Source: SSC4 sp964443225 | GTDB lineage: Bacteria; Chloroflexota; Anaerolineae; SSC4; Amarolineaceae | Assembly (NCBI GenBank): GCA_964443225.1 | Contig: CAYUCC010000006.1 | Span: 48,912 to 112,911 of the forward strand | Reading direction: 5' to 3' | DNA length: 64,000 nucleotides | In this document: one piece after another, positions 16,649 to 24,665 of the stretch | Position numbering within the stretch: the first letter of the stretch is position 1 | Layout: every line of letters begins with the position of its first letter | The notes under the pieces: model-generated | What the model was told of the DNA's origin: nothing | The model's database searches: none | What the model saw: the letters and a program-made list of their open reading frames with translations, nothing else | Program-made: the position numbers and the translations under genes

Positions 16649-17854
16649 ATGCGACGTTTGCTCAACATCGTATTCATCATGTTGGGGCTCGGTTACGCCG
16701 TCTTTGGCGTGCTGGCCGGGCTGTTTTACCTGGGACTGCCGATTGTGGCAGCGGATGCCCAATACGATCTCTTGCAGGTGAATACGATCGCTGCCTCGCT
16801 GATGGCCATCACCATTGGCGGTGGTCTGGTGATGCTGTGGGTGGGCTGGAGCGGCTACGTGGGCCGGCCTTCACCGCGGGCGCGGCCACCGCATCCGCTC
16901 TGGCTGTTGGTATCGTTTGTGGTGGTGTTGGTATTAGGAGTCGTCGTGCTGCGTTTGGGTGTGGCGCCGTGGCTCTTTCCACCCCTCCACGTGCTGGTGG
17001 CAGTCATACCTCCCCTCTTTTTTGTCGCCCTGGCGGCCTATTTGATCGACCGCCGCCGCCTGCCGATGCCGGTGCAGGATGTGGCGATACAGGTAGCCGG
17101 GGGCATGCTCATCGCCACCGTGCTTTCGGTGCTCATCGAGGCGCTGGTGCTGGCGGCGCTGTTGGCCCTGGTCGGTATCTTGTTGTCGTTGGCGCCGGGT
17201 GGTTTGGAGCGGATCGGGATGTTGTTTGGCAGCCTGCGTTCCCCCGAACTACTGCAGGATCCAACGGTCATCCAAACCCTGTTCGGTTCGCCGCTCATCC
17301 TGGTGGCGGCCGGTGCCGCGCGCATGGTGGGCATACCGCTGATCGAGGAGGCCAGCAAGGCGATCTCACTTGTCCTGGTGGGTCAAACCCGCAAACGCCC
17401 TACGCGGATGGAAGCCTATTTGTGGGGTGTGGCCTGCGGTGCTGGTTTTGCCCTGACCGGTAACGTGATCAGCAGCCTCACCGTGCTGCCGGATTGGGGC
17501 GGCCCGATGACGCTGCGGGTGGGAACGGCCCTGGTCCATGCCCTGACGGGTGGACTTCTCGGTTTGGGGTGGTATGCCTGGATGTCGGGCACACGTCGCT
17601 GGCGCTGGCTGGCCTACTTTGGCGTGGGTGTGGTTTTGCAGGGGATTTGGAGCGGTGCCAGCGGTCTGAAGACCTTGCTGTCGGTGCTTGCCGTGGATGC
17701 CACGAGCGCCCTGGTCATGGCCGGCGGTGCGTTGTTCGCCCTTGTGTTGATCGGTCTGTTCATCATCAACAGCGGCTTGTTTGGCTATTTGAGTGTGCGT
17801 TTGGGAAAAACGCCCGTGCGAGACGCAGACACCACGCGCGTCGACGCGGTTTGA
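16649..17854 (+). CDS. PrsW-like intramembrane glutamic protease
   Basis: The 401-residue protein has about ten hydrophobic segments. The PrsW family motifs appear in order in the second half: IEEASK (EExxK, residues about 232-236), EAYLWGVACGAGFALTGNV (about 258-276, where most relatives have EN instead of GN), and VHALTGGLLGLGWY with the conserved His. PrsW-type proteases cleave membrane proteins such as anti-sigma factors; this target is unknown. The start at 16649 has GGGAGG 8 bases upstream. A lipoprotein gene follows 48 bp later. Confidence 0.75.
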   Translation: MRRLLNIVFIMLGLGYAVFGVLAGLFYLGLPIVAADAQYDLLQVNTIAASLMAITIGGGLVMLWVGWSGYVGRPSPRARPPHPLWLLVSFVVVLVLGVVVLRLGVAPWLFPPLHVLVAVIPPLFFVALAAYLIDRRRLPMPVQDVAIQVAGGMLIATVLSVLIEALVLAALLALVGILLSLAPGGLERIGMLFGSLRSPELLQDPTVIQTLFGSPLILVAAGAARMVGIPLIEEASKAISLVLVGQTRKRPTRMEAYLWGVACGAGFALTGNVISSLTVLPDWGGPMTLRVGTALVHALTGGLLGLGWYAWMSGTRRWRWLAYFGVGVVLQGIWSGASGLKTLLSVLAVDATSALVMAGGALFALVLIGLFIINSGLFGYLSVRLGKTPVRDADTTRVDAV

Positions 17855-17902
17855 TTCGTGTGGCTGCGCAGCCGCGCAACGTGGCGGTACAGGAGAGGTC
17901 CG

Positions 17903-18571
17903 ATGTTGATTTCACGATACACAATTCCAAAACGACTGTGGCCTGCGCTGCTGCTGCTCAGTCTGGTACTCCTGACGGCTTGTGGTGGTGTGCCGGAGGG
18001 CACGTTAGTGTACCGCGGACCGACTGAGGAGCGTATCGCCGCCGGTGCGTCGATGCCGGGGACGAGTATTCGGTACGTGCAGAGCACGCCGGAGGGCGCC
18101 GAGTTTCTGATCGGCGATCAACGGGCCATCAAAAAGGTGGGTGATTCGGTGAACTGGAAGGGCAGTTTGGGTTCGAATCTGGCTGCCGATTTGGGGTTGC
18201 GCGTCGCCGTGATCCGGCCGGAGGTGGTGCAGCTGGCGGGCACCGCCACCCTCGATGTGCAGAATGTGCAGCCGGGCAGCGCGCCGTTTCCGGAGGACCC
18301 GGCGATCGTTTACCGCCTGCCGGTGACGTACAACGTCAAACAGGGGGAACGTATTCCGGGCACGTTGTACACGTACGAGGGACAGGGTGAGCAGGGCGCA
18401 CGCATCGGTGGTTTGCCACCCGGCGACTTTCCCTATCGCCAGGTGGCCGACTCAGTGACGTGGACGGGCCGGCTGGCGGACGGGGTCATGCTGCGGCTGG
18501 ACCTGCGCGTGCTGTTTTTTACCGATCAGAGTCTGCAGGTCGCCGGTTTTGCCACCGTCGCCGTCGGTTGA
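17903..18571 (+). CDS. Lipoprotein with two related beta-rich halves
   Basis: This 222-residue protein has a lipoprotein signal: RYTIPKRLWPALLLLSLVLL followed by lipobox LTAC, so it is probably lipid-anchored outside the cytoplasmic membrane. The mature part looks duplicated. Both halves contain PGT..Y, a GA..IG stretch, a V.DSV.W.G.L block, then L.LRV and AGxAT.xV near the end (GDSVNWKGSL versus ADSVTWTGRL; LAGTATLDV versus VAGFATVAV). I know no named family for it. AGGAGAGG precedes the ATG at 17903. It probably shares the transcript of the PrsW-like gene. Confidence 0.7.
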   Translation: MLISRYTIPKRLWPALLLLSLVLLTACGGVPEGTLVYRGPTEERIAAGASMPGTSIRYVQSTPEGAEFLIGDQRAIKKVGDSVNWKGSLGSNLAADLGLRVAVIRPEVVQLAGTATLDVQNVQPGSAPFPEDPAIVYRLPVTYNVKQGERIPGTLYTYEGQGEQGARIGGLPPGDFPYRQVADSVTWTGRLADGVMLRLDLRVLFFTDQSLQVAGFATVAVG

Positions 18572-18578
18572 CTACAGG

Positions 18579-19250
18579 TTATTCCTCGACCGATTCAGCT
18601 GCTTTGAGCCGGCGGGCTGCCCGCCGGCTGGGTCCGGTCAGATGATGCCAGACGTACCAAACCAGGCCAGCCACGGCGATGATCACGATGGGGTACTTGA
18701 AAGGCCCCATGATGCCCAGAATCTGTTCCCAGTGGTCTCCCCAGAAGAAGCCAACCAGACCCAGAGCGGCGCACCAGAGGAACGAACCCAGGAAAGTCAA
18801 CACGGTGAATTTGGCAAAAGGAATCTTGAACACGCCCGCCGGGAACGAAATGAACGTGCGTACCACAGGCAGCAGGCGTGAGAAAAACGAGACGTAGTCA
18901 CCCCAACGCTGAAACCAATGATCGAAGCGGTCGATGTCTTCGGGGTCGACGAGGATGTATTTGCCGTAGCGTTCGACCAGCGGGCGGCCGCCCCAATAAC
19001 CAAGACCGTACGAGATGACCGAGCCGATGGTACAGCCGAGCGCACCGTAGAAACCAGCCATCAAGGCGGCCTGCGCCCACGTCGCCGTGTCGGGCACGAG
19101 TAACCAGCCAGCGAGGGGCATCGTCACTTCGCTGGGAATGGGAATGTTGGCGCTCTCGAGGGCCATGATGACCACGACCCCAAACCAGCCAATCGTATCG
19201 AATAGTTGTTCCAACACGGGTACCACGTGTTGCGCAATCCAGGCTTCCAA
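18579..19250 (-). CDS. DedA family (SNARE-associated/VTT domain) membrane protein, TTG start
   Basis: This 223-residue protein is a DedA homologue. It has FGVVVIMALESANIPIPSEV near the N-terminus, the G..GD.VSFFSRLLPVVRTFISFPAG block (residues about 125-150) and FLGSFLWCAALGLVGFFWG. The arginines of the R.(x)P..R..ISFPAG motif are present. DedA proteins are linked to lipid carrier flipping such as undecaprenyl phosphate. The start is set at a TTG (19250) because GGAGG lies 7 bases upstream; a GTG at 19277 would place the ribosome-binding site inside the gene. It ends a few bases after the convergent lipoprotein gene. Confidence 0.87.
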   Translation of the reverse strand: MEAWIAQHVVPVLEQLFDTIGWFGVVVIMALESANIPIPSEVTMPLAGWLLVPDTATWAQAALMAGFYGALGCTIGSVISYGLGYWGGRPLVERYGKYILVDPEDIDRFDHWFQRWGDYVSFFSRLLPVVRTFISFPAGVFKIPFAKFTVLTFLGSFLWCAALGLVGFFWGDHWEQILGIMGPFKYPIVIIAVAGLVWYVWHHLTGPSRRAARRLKAAESVEE

Positions 19251-19316
19251 CCAGCTTCCTCCATGGACCCCGCACACCGGCTGGGCTGCAAGGGCACGGT
19301 TACTTGAAAATAAGGC

Positions 19317-19342
19317 AAACGGGTGGTCACGACCACCCGTTT
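19317..19342 (-). terminator. Hairpin terminator after tRNA-Lys
   Basis: Perfect 12-bp arms (AAACGGGTGGTC and GACCACCCGTTT) with a 2-base spacer lie just downstream of the tRNA-Lys gene in its direction of transcription, followed by a moderately T-rich stretch. Confidence 0.65.
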
Positions 19343-19350
19343 CCCTTCGA

Positions 19351-19426
19351 TGGTGAGTCCAGCAGGAATCGAACCTGCGACCCGCTGATTAAAAGTCAGC
19401 TGCTCTACCAATTGAGCTATGGACCC
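19351..19426 (-). tRNA. tRNA-Lys (TTT anticodon), CCA encoded
   Basis: The 76-nt cloverleaf reads GGGTCCA at the 5' end and TGGACTC-A-CCA at the 3' end. The D arm is GCTC/GAGC, the anticodon arm is GCTGA/TCAGC with loop CTTTTAA (anticodon TTT), and the T arm carries GGTTCGATTCC. The 3' CCA is encoded, unlike in the tRNA-Arg at 26094. Confidence 0.95.
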
Positions 19427-19474
19427 AGCCGGGCCTGAGTATAACACAGCCCGCGAACACTGTCAAAACAAAAA

Positions 19475-19507
19475 GGGAGTGCGAGACGCCTTGGCGTCCG
19501 CACTCCC
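19475..19507 (-). terminator. Intrinsic terminator of the phasin-like gene
   Basis: GGGAGTGCG(A)GACGCC pairs with GGCGTCCGCACTCCC across a TT loop, and the minus-strand transcript continues CTTTTTGTTTTG. It lies 37 bp after the stop of the phasin-like gene and before tRNA-Lys. Confidence 0.85.
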
Positions 19508-19544
19508 GCGGCACGTAGCAGCGTTCTGCGCTGGCTGCAGACGC

Positions 19545-20351
19545 TTAGGCGCCCATCAGCTCCAGTTTACGCAGCCGCTTCTCGATGTACTCCAGAACAC
19601 CCACGCGGCTGCTGTGTGTCCGTTCGTACTGGGCAATGACGGTCAGCTGTGTTTCGTCGAAATCGTCGAGCTTTTGCGTGATCTCGTCCACCGTCAGATC
19701 GTCGTAGTTGCCGACCGGCATGGCCTCGAGCCGGCGGTTGATTTCACGGATGACGGTCACGCGATTCTCGTGCGCTGTTTCGTAGTCGAGAACCTTACGC
19801 AGCTCGCCGAGGTTCATGTCCCCCATGCGCTGGTTGATCTCCTTGGCGGTCAGATCAGCGTAGTCTTCGAACGGCAGTGCCACGATCGCCTGCACGGTCT
19901 CTTCGACCTTGGCTTCGATGGTCGCGACCTGCTCAGTCACCTTCTTGGGCTCGATCTTCAGCACATTGCGTACGAAATTCTCGACGCGCACTTCGACGTC
20001 TTCGATGTTTTTGGTGAGACCCTTGATGTCCTCCTGGTTCGGCACCTTCAGCCGGTCGACCACTTTTTTGACCTGGGCTTCGAGCTCTGATTCGGTGCTT
20101 TCGAAGCGCTTGCGGCCCTCGGTCCACAGTTCATCGGCATCGTGACGGAAACGCTTTTCGACTTCAGCGCCACGTTCGACCGACTTCTCGTACCAGCTGG
20201 AGGTCCGCTTGTACAGGTCCTGCAGGGTGTCCTGCGCCATACCCATGGTGCCAAGGCCAACCAACATGACCTTGTGCCCGCCGTTCTTGACATCGGTGTA
20301 TGCGGTTTCGGTCATCTTTTTCGTATTCTCAAGAATTTTGACTTCTGCCAT
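19545..20351 (-). CDS. Phasin-like coiled-coil protein with two C-terminal helical repeats
   Basis: This 268-residue protein starts with a phasin-like region: a hydrophobic helix VMLVGLGTMGMAQDTLQDL (residues about 27-45), then a long charged coiled coil to about residue 165. The C-terminal third carries two copies of a 48-residue helical unit: YADLTAKEINQRMGDMNLGE plus LDYETAHENRVTV, then YDDLTVDEITQKLDDFDETQ plus YERTHSSRVGV. Such units accompany phasin- or droplet-associated proteins in some Gram-positive relatives. Phasins coat storage granules; here this is an inference. It has a perfect consensus promoter, AGGAGAT before the ATG, and a strong terminator, suggesting high expression as a single gene. 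Confidence 0.65.
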   Translation of the reverse strand: MAEVKILENTKKMTETAYTDVKNGGHKVMLVGLGTMGMAQDTLQDLYKRTSSWYEKSVERGAEVEKRFRHDADELWTEGRKRFESTESELEAQVKKVVDRLKVPNQEDIKGLTKNIEDVEVRVENFVRNVLKIEPKKVTEQVATIEAKVEETVQAIVALPFEDYADLTAKEINQRMGDMNLGELRKVLDYETAHENRVTVIREINRRLEAMPVGNYDDLTVDEITQKLDDFDETQLTVIAQYERTHSSRVGVLEYIEKRLRKLELMGA

Positions 20352-20470
20352 GATTGAATCTCCTGTATTTTCGTGTTGGGACCGACACAGCAAGCCCACG
20401 CCGTGATACCAGCGTTACCATCCTGCGCGTATCCCCGATTCACTTGATCTGTGACGCAACGCGTCATGGC

Positions 20471-20499
20471 GATTATAGCACGGGTGTCACAACTTGTCA
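20471..20499 (-). promoter_or_regulatory. Perfect sigma-70 consensus promoter of the phasin-like gene
   Basis: TTGACA (20499-20494), a 17-bp spacer and TATAAT (20476-20471) match the consensus at all twelve positions. The leader to the ATG at 20351 would be about 113 nt. Confidence 0.85.
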
Positions 20500-20570
20500 A
20501 GCCCCTTTTGTGAATTTGAGAGCATGCCGGTGTGTCGGGGCAAAAAATGCCCGGATCGACGGGGTACGGG

Positions 20571-21410
20571 CTAGAATGGCGTGTCGAAAGTGGTGAGCAG
20601 TGGGAAGTGATCGGAGGCCAGGCGCACGAGGTCGCTGTCCAGACGCTGGCAAGCCATAACGCGCTGCGTCAACGAGCCGGCGGCGAAACAGAAATCGATA
20701 CGTGCCAGTTCGTTGTCGGTGGTGAAGGTGGCCCGTGGGCCGGTGCCGGCCAGGCCAAAACAGTCGTCGTAGCCTGCCTTGGACAAACGCGGCACGACGT
20801 GCAGCCCTTCAGCGACCAGGCGTGCCAGGTCGGGGTGGGCCTGCAGTTCGCGCAGGCCGGCCGCATCCTCGGCATAGTCAGTGGGAGACACGGTGTTGAA
20901 ATCTCCCATCAGGAGATGGGGACGGCTGCGATCACGGCTGGTCCACAGGAGGAGGGCCTGGACCTGGGCCAGGCGAACCGATTCGCGTTTGTGGTCCAGG
21001 TGTGTTCCGTACACGGTCAACGTGCGGCTGGCGGCCAGCTGCACGCGCGCTTCGAGCAGACCGCGTGGCTCGTGGTCGGCTGGGGTCGTCAGGCGGTGAC
21101 TGGCGTAGGCCAGCACAGGGTAGCGGCTGAGCAGCGCGTTTCCATACGCCGTGGCTGGCTGATCGAACGGCCCTGGCGGAATCGTTGGGGCAAAGACAAA
21201 CTGCATCTGGAGGTGTTCTGCCAGGCGCGTCAGCGCCGGTTGTGCTGCGCCTGCCACATCGAGCGGGTGCAGCACTTCATTCAGCGTGATGATGTCGGCG
21301 GCGCTGGCCGCGATGATGTCCGCCACGCGCCCGACATCGACGCGTTCATCGTTGCCGCGCCACCGGTGGATGTTGTAGGTCAGTGCACGTAACACGACGC
21401 CAGGTCCCAT
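20571..21410 (-). CDS. Endonuclease/exonuclease/phosphatase (EEP) family protein, copy 2
   Basis: This 279-residue single-domain EEP protein shows the family motifs LTYNIHRW (residues 10-17), NEV metal-binding Glu (about 43-45), YGTHLDH (about 136-142), GDFNT (about 171-175) and a terminal ASDHFPLL with the catalytic Asp-His. It acts on a phosphodiester or phosphomonoester; the substrate (nucleic acid, sphingolipid or inositol phosphate) cannot be decided. It is a paralogue of the gene just upstream, and its ATG start at 21410 overlaps that gene by 31 bp. A GTG at 21395 is an alternative start. Confidence 0.85.
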   Translation of the reverse strand: MGPGVVLRALTYNIHRWRGNDERVDVGRVADIIAASAADIITLNEVLHPLDVAGAAQPALTRLAEHLQMQFVFAPTIPPGPFDQPATAYGNALLSRYPVLAYASHRLTTPADHEPRGLLEARVQLAASRTLTVYGTHLDHKRESVRLAQVQALLLWTSRDRSRPHLLMGDFNTVSPTDYAEDAAGLRELQAHPDLARLVAEGLHVVPRLSKAGYDDCFGLAGTGPRATFTTDNELARIDFCFAAGSLTQRVMACQRLDSDLVRLASDHFPLLTTFDTPF

Positions 21411-22153
21411 TCGAGCAGCAGGGGAAAATGGTCAGATGCGAGGCGGGTCAGTGGCGTATTGACGACCTCGGCGTGCAGCAATCGTCCCGCCCAGCGCGCG
21501 GGGACAAAGGCGTAGTCGATGCGGAAGATCGGGTAGGGGGCCGGGAATGTGGCACCGCTGCCGCGCCCCACCGCCTCGAACACGTCAACATAACCCGCGT
21601 TGTGCATTTGACTGACCGCACTCGGCACCCAGCGGCGGCGCAGCGGGGTATGCGTATTGAAATCACCGGCAATCAAGTGCGGATATTCCAGGTCGCGTGT
21701 GCGGGATAGCACGCTCCGAATCTGCAGGAGGCGGACCGGTTCAAGCGCATGGTCCAGGTGGGTCGAACAGAAGGTGAGCGGATGCTGCAGCTCGCGAACA
21801 TCGAGGTGCGCTACCAACAGGGCGCGTTGCTGGGTACCTGGCAGGCGGGGGTACATGTGATTCACCACGTCGACAAATTCCAGCCGGCTCAGGATGGCGT
21901 TGCCCAGGGTGCCGCGGAAATCGCTGATTTCGATGTGGCGCCCACTGGTACCAAAGGCCCAATCCATGCCGACGAGGTTGGCCAGTTCGCGCAGGGGCAG
22001 CTCGATCTGCCCGCGCCGCCGCACCGGGTGAATGACCTCGTTGAGCGACACAACGTCCGCTTCGCTCTGGCGAATCACTTCGGCCAGGCGCTCGAGGTCC
22101 ACGCGGCCGTCACGACCGCTCCAGCGGTGGATATTATACGTCAGTATTTTCAT
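21380..22153 (-). CDS. Endonuclease/exonuclease/phosphatase (EEP) family protein, copy 1
   Basis: This is a 257-residue EEP domain with LTYNIHRWSGRDG (residues 4-16), LNEVIHP, CSTHLDHALEPVRLLQIR, AGDFNTHTPL, RIDYAFV and the terminal LASDHFPLL. All catalytic Asp, Glu and His positions are present. It differs from its downstream paralogue mainly in the central loop, while both share the YNIHRW start and the THLDH...R..Q motif, pointing to a local duplication. It lies 52 bp after tatA on the same strand. Cytoplasmic location is likely because no signal peptide is visible. Confidence 0.87.
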   Translation of the reverse strand: MKILTYNIHRWSGRDGRVDLERLAEVIRQSEADVVSLNEVIHPVRRRGQIELPLRELANLVGMDWAFGTSGRHIEISDFRGTLGNAILSRLEFVDVVNHMYPRLPGTQQRALLVAHLDVRELQHPLTFCSTHLDHALEPVRLLQIRSVLSRTRDLEYPHLIAGDFNTHTPLRRRWVPSAVSQMHNAGYVDVFEAVGRGSGATFPAPYPIFRIDYAFVPARWAGRLLHAEVVNTPLTRLASDHFPLLLEWDLASCYVH

Positions 22154-22205
22154 CCAACTCCTGAATCACCTGCTTCATCCGGGATGTGTCGGATTTCACC
22201 AGCAT

Positions 22206-22394
22206 TCACTTCTTCTCTGTCGGTTCTTCCTCTGGTTTGTTGGGCGCGTTGGGTTCACCCGGCTGAGATGCACGGCGGAACTCGGTCAGGCTTTTGCCAA
22301 TGGCCCCGCCCAATTCGGGTAACTTGCCCACGCCGAAAAAGATCAATACGATGACGAGAAGGATCAGTAACTCGGCAACGCCAAACTGTGGCAT
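22206..22394 (-). CDS. tatA: Twin-arginine translocase subunit TatA
   Basis: The 62-residue protein has one N-terminal transmembrane helix (ELLILLVIVLIFFGVGKLPEL), the FG hinge and an amphipathic helix GGAIGKSLTEFRRA, followed by an acidic tail ending in KK. This is the TatA layout of the Tat pore that exports folded proteins. The ATG at 22394 has AGGAG 8 bases upstream. The gene heads a minus-strand unit with two EEP genes and is divergent from the lut-tatBC operon, whose products it would join. Confidence 0.9.
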   Translation of the reverse strand: MPQFGVAELLILLVIVLIFFGVGKLPELGGAIGKSLTEFRRASQPGEPNAPNKPEEEPTEKK

Positions 22395-22455
22395 ATTTCT
22401 GCTCCTGCGGACATCATCCGCGCTGGACTGCAGTCGATTCGCTCGACTCACGGCG

Positions 22456-22484
22456 ATTATAGCACAAATGGATGACACCCACAA
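22456..22484 (-). promoter_or_regulatory. Promoter for tatA
   Basis: TATAAT (22461-22456) is preceded by TTGTGG (22484-22479) with a 17-bp spacer on the minus strand. The leader would be about 55 nt. Confidence 0.55.
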
Positions 22485-22518
22485 GAGCATTCGTGCTGCG
22501 TGTTTGCTGCGTTCGTGT

Positions 22519-22548
22519 TAGACATCCATCCCGTGAGCGTGGTATACT
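22519..22548 (+). promoter_or_regulatory. Promoter for the lutB-lutC-tatB-tatC operon
   Basis: TAGACA (22519-22524) and TATACT (22543-22548) are 18 bp apart. It is divergent from the tatA promoter; the -35 boxes are about 35 bp apart, leaving room for a shared regulator site that I cannot identify. Confidence 0.55.
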
Positions 22549-22585
22549 ACACGACCGGAACCTGGAACGATCGAAATACGAAACT

Positions 22586-23986
22586 ATGCGAGTACCCATC
22601 ACTTTTCGCGAGCGCACACGTGAGACGCTGCGTCAGACGGCAGGTACGGCCGCGCAGCTGCACACGGCCGACGTGTTCGATGCGGCGCGCCTGGCTCACG
22701 TGCACAATACGCCGGCCTGGTCGGCCGCGGTGGCGGAGGCGCGCGCAATCCGGCTGCGGACGCTGCACAACCTGGCGGGTTACCTGGAACAGCTCGAACA
22801 TACGATTATGGCGCGGGGCGGCAAGGTGGCGTGGGCACGTGATGGTGATGAAGCTGCCCGTTACATTGTGCAGCTGGCCCAGACCTCAGGCGTATCCCTG
22901 GCCGTCCAGGGCCGGACTACTCTGGCCGACGAGATTGCTCTGGCGACCGCACTGCACCAGGCTAACGTGCGCCTGCAGCCCACCCATGTCGGCGACTACC
23001 TCGCCAATCTGGCCGACCAACGGCCTGCCCATCCCCTGGCAAGTATCGCCAACTGGCACATCGACGACGTGGCACGCGTGGTCCACACCCAGCTGGACGT
23101 TCCAGTTCTGTTGAATGCCCAGGCGATCGTGGACGTGGTGCGCAGTCGCGTCCGCCAGGCTGTGTTACACAGCGGTTTGCACCTCGTTGGCGTCGACTTT
23201 GCGATCGCCGAAACGGGCACTCTCGTGGTCATGGACGAACAGGCCGGCGCCCGCCTGGCGGCGTCACAGGTCCCGCTGCAGGTGGCGATCATGGGGATCG
23301 AACAGGTCGTGCCAACCTTCGAGGACTGGCGGGTCATCGAACAGGTCTACCTGGGCAGCGCGTTTGGGCGCACGCAGCAGCCACACCTGGACCTGTTTGC
23401 GGGTGGCAGCCGCCCGGACAGCGGCACCGAGTTTCACCTGATTTTGCTCGATAACGGCCGCAGTACGCTCCTCGCCAGCGCAGCCGCTGAACTCGTGGCG
23501 TGTATCCGCTGTGGTGCCTGCGTATCGGCCTGTCCCGTGAGCCGTCGCGTGGGCAGCGCACCCTACGCCTGGAGTTACCCGGGCCCCGTGGGTGCCGTGG
23601 GCGCGGCCTGGCTGCTGCCACCGGTTCACGGGGATGCCGCCGCCGCCAGCACCTTGTGCGGTGCCTGCCGCGCGGCGTGCCCCATCGGCATCGACCTGCC
23701 TGCGCTGCTTCTGCAGGCCCGGCAGCGGCGCGTGCCATCACGCGCACGGTGGCAGCGGCTGGTTTTGCGACGAATCATCCGGCAAATCCACACCCCAGCC
23801 CAGCGCGCCAGCCTGGCTCGCTGGATCACCGCGGGACGCGCCCTGGCTGGTCCGGGTACGCGGCGCAAGTGGTTGGCGCCCTGGTTATTGCATTGGACGT
23901 CGAGCCGTGACCTGCCGCCGCCCGCTGGAACACCGTTCCATGCACGCTGGGCGCAGCGCCAGGCGTCGAGGCCGGTCGATGGCTGA
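22586..23986 (+). CDS. lutB: LutB-like iron-sulfur protein with LUD domain
   Basis: The 466-residue protein has an N-terminal LUD domain (residues about 50-290), with GVDFAIAETGTLVV near residue 205, and a C-terminal double ferredoxin module: CIRCGACVSACPV (about 306-318) and STLCGACRAACPIG (about 353-366). This matches LutB (YkgF), part of the LutABC complex that oxidises L-lactate to pyruvate. LutA, the CCG-domain subunit, is not encoded in the window. The ATG at 22586 has no strong ribosome-binding site; an upstream frame to 22472 would cross the promoter. The stop overlaps the lutC start by 8 bp. Confidence 0.85.
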   Translation: MRVPITFRERTRETLRQTAGTAAQLHTADVFDAARLAHVHNTPAWSAAVAEARAIRLRTLHNLAGYLEQLEHTIMARGGKVAWARDGDEAARYIVQLAQTSGVSLAVQGRTTLADEIALATALHQANVRLQPTHVGDYLANLADQRPAHPLASIANWHIDDVARVVHTQLDVPVLLNAQAIVDVVRSRVRQAVLHSGLHLVGVDFAIAETGTLVVMDEQAGARLAASQVPLQVAIMGIEQVVPTFEDWRVIEQVYLGSAFGRTQQPHLDLFAGGSRPDSGTEFHLILLDNGRSTLLASAAAELVACIRCGACVSACPVSRRVGSAPYAWSYPGPVGAVGAAWLLPPVHGDAAAASTLCGACRAACPIGIDLPALLLQARQRRVPSRARWQRLVLRRIIRQIHTPAQRASLARWITAGRALAGPGTRRKWLAPWLLHWTSSRDLPPPAGTPFHARWAQRQASRPVDG

Positions 23987-24665
23987 TGCACGCGACGAAA
24001 TTCTGATGCGCTTGCCGCGCACCAGCATCGAACCACCCGCGCTGCCGCGCGCGGTCGTTGAGGAAAGCCGCGAGGACCGTGCGACGTGGGTGGTCCGGTT
24101 CATGCGGGCTGCCGAGGCCAACGGCGTGGTCGTCGAGCGATTGGCGGGCGCGGGTGCAAGCCGTCTGGCGATCCTGGCCCATATTCGTCACACCACGGCC
24201 GGCAAGGTCTATGCGTCGGCTGCCATCGACGAAGCGATACCCGGGCTGCTGGATGCCATGGGGATGCTTGATATCGACACCATCGTATTGGAAACTGAGC
24301 CAGCGCGCGTCAACGATGCCGTCGAACAACCCAGGCTGGTGGGCGTTGGCCTGACAGTTGCCGAAGCGGCCTGGGCAGATTCAGGCACGGTTGTCCTGCG
24401 TTGGGCGGTGCCGCGCAGTGCAGCAGCCGTCGTCTGGTCGCCCCGCGTGGTCATCCTGCTGCCAGTGGCGCGCCTCTTTGCGTCCCAGGCTGTATGGTTG
24501 GATCATTTGCGCCGCGCGGGAACGCTGCTGCCCACCTTCGATGCCGATCTGTCGTTGATCAGCGGGCCATCCGCCACACGCGACGTTGCGTTGACGCACG
24601 TTGCGGGAGTGTACGGTGCCGCCGACATCCGTGTCTATGTCATTGAGCCTGAGCCAATTCTATGA
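23979..24665 (+). CDS. lutC: LutC-like LUD domain protein
   Basis: The 228-residue protein is a LUD (DUF162) domain alone. The conserved run is LVGVGLTVAEAAWADSGTVV (residues about 115-134), followed by SPRVVILLP and LISGPSATRDVAL, matching the LutC (YkgG) pattern. It would work with LutB in electron transfer from lactate. The ATG at 23979 lies inside the end of lutB, so translation is coupled. Its own stop overlaps the tatB start as ATGA, so lut and tat genes are cotranslated. Confidence 0.85.
   Translation: MADARDEILMRLPRTSIEPPALPRAVVEESREDRATWVVRFMRAAEANGVVVERLAGAGASRLAILAHIRHTTAGKVYASAAIDEAIPGLLDAMGMLDIDTIVLETEPARVNDAVEQPRLVGVGLTVAEAAWADSGTVVLRWAVPRSAAAVVWSPRVVILLPVARLFASQAVWLDHLRRAGTLLPTFDADLSLISGPSATRDVALTHVAGVYGAADIRVYVIEPEPIL

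Noticed and set aside
18579..19277. DedA start at GTG 19277
   Set aside because: A GGAGG ribosome-binding site lies inside that frame, 7 bases before a TTG at 19250, which also matches the usual DedA N-terminus.
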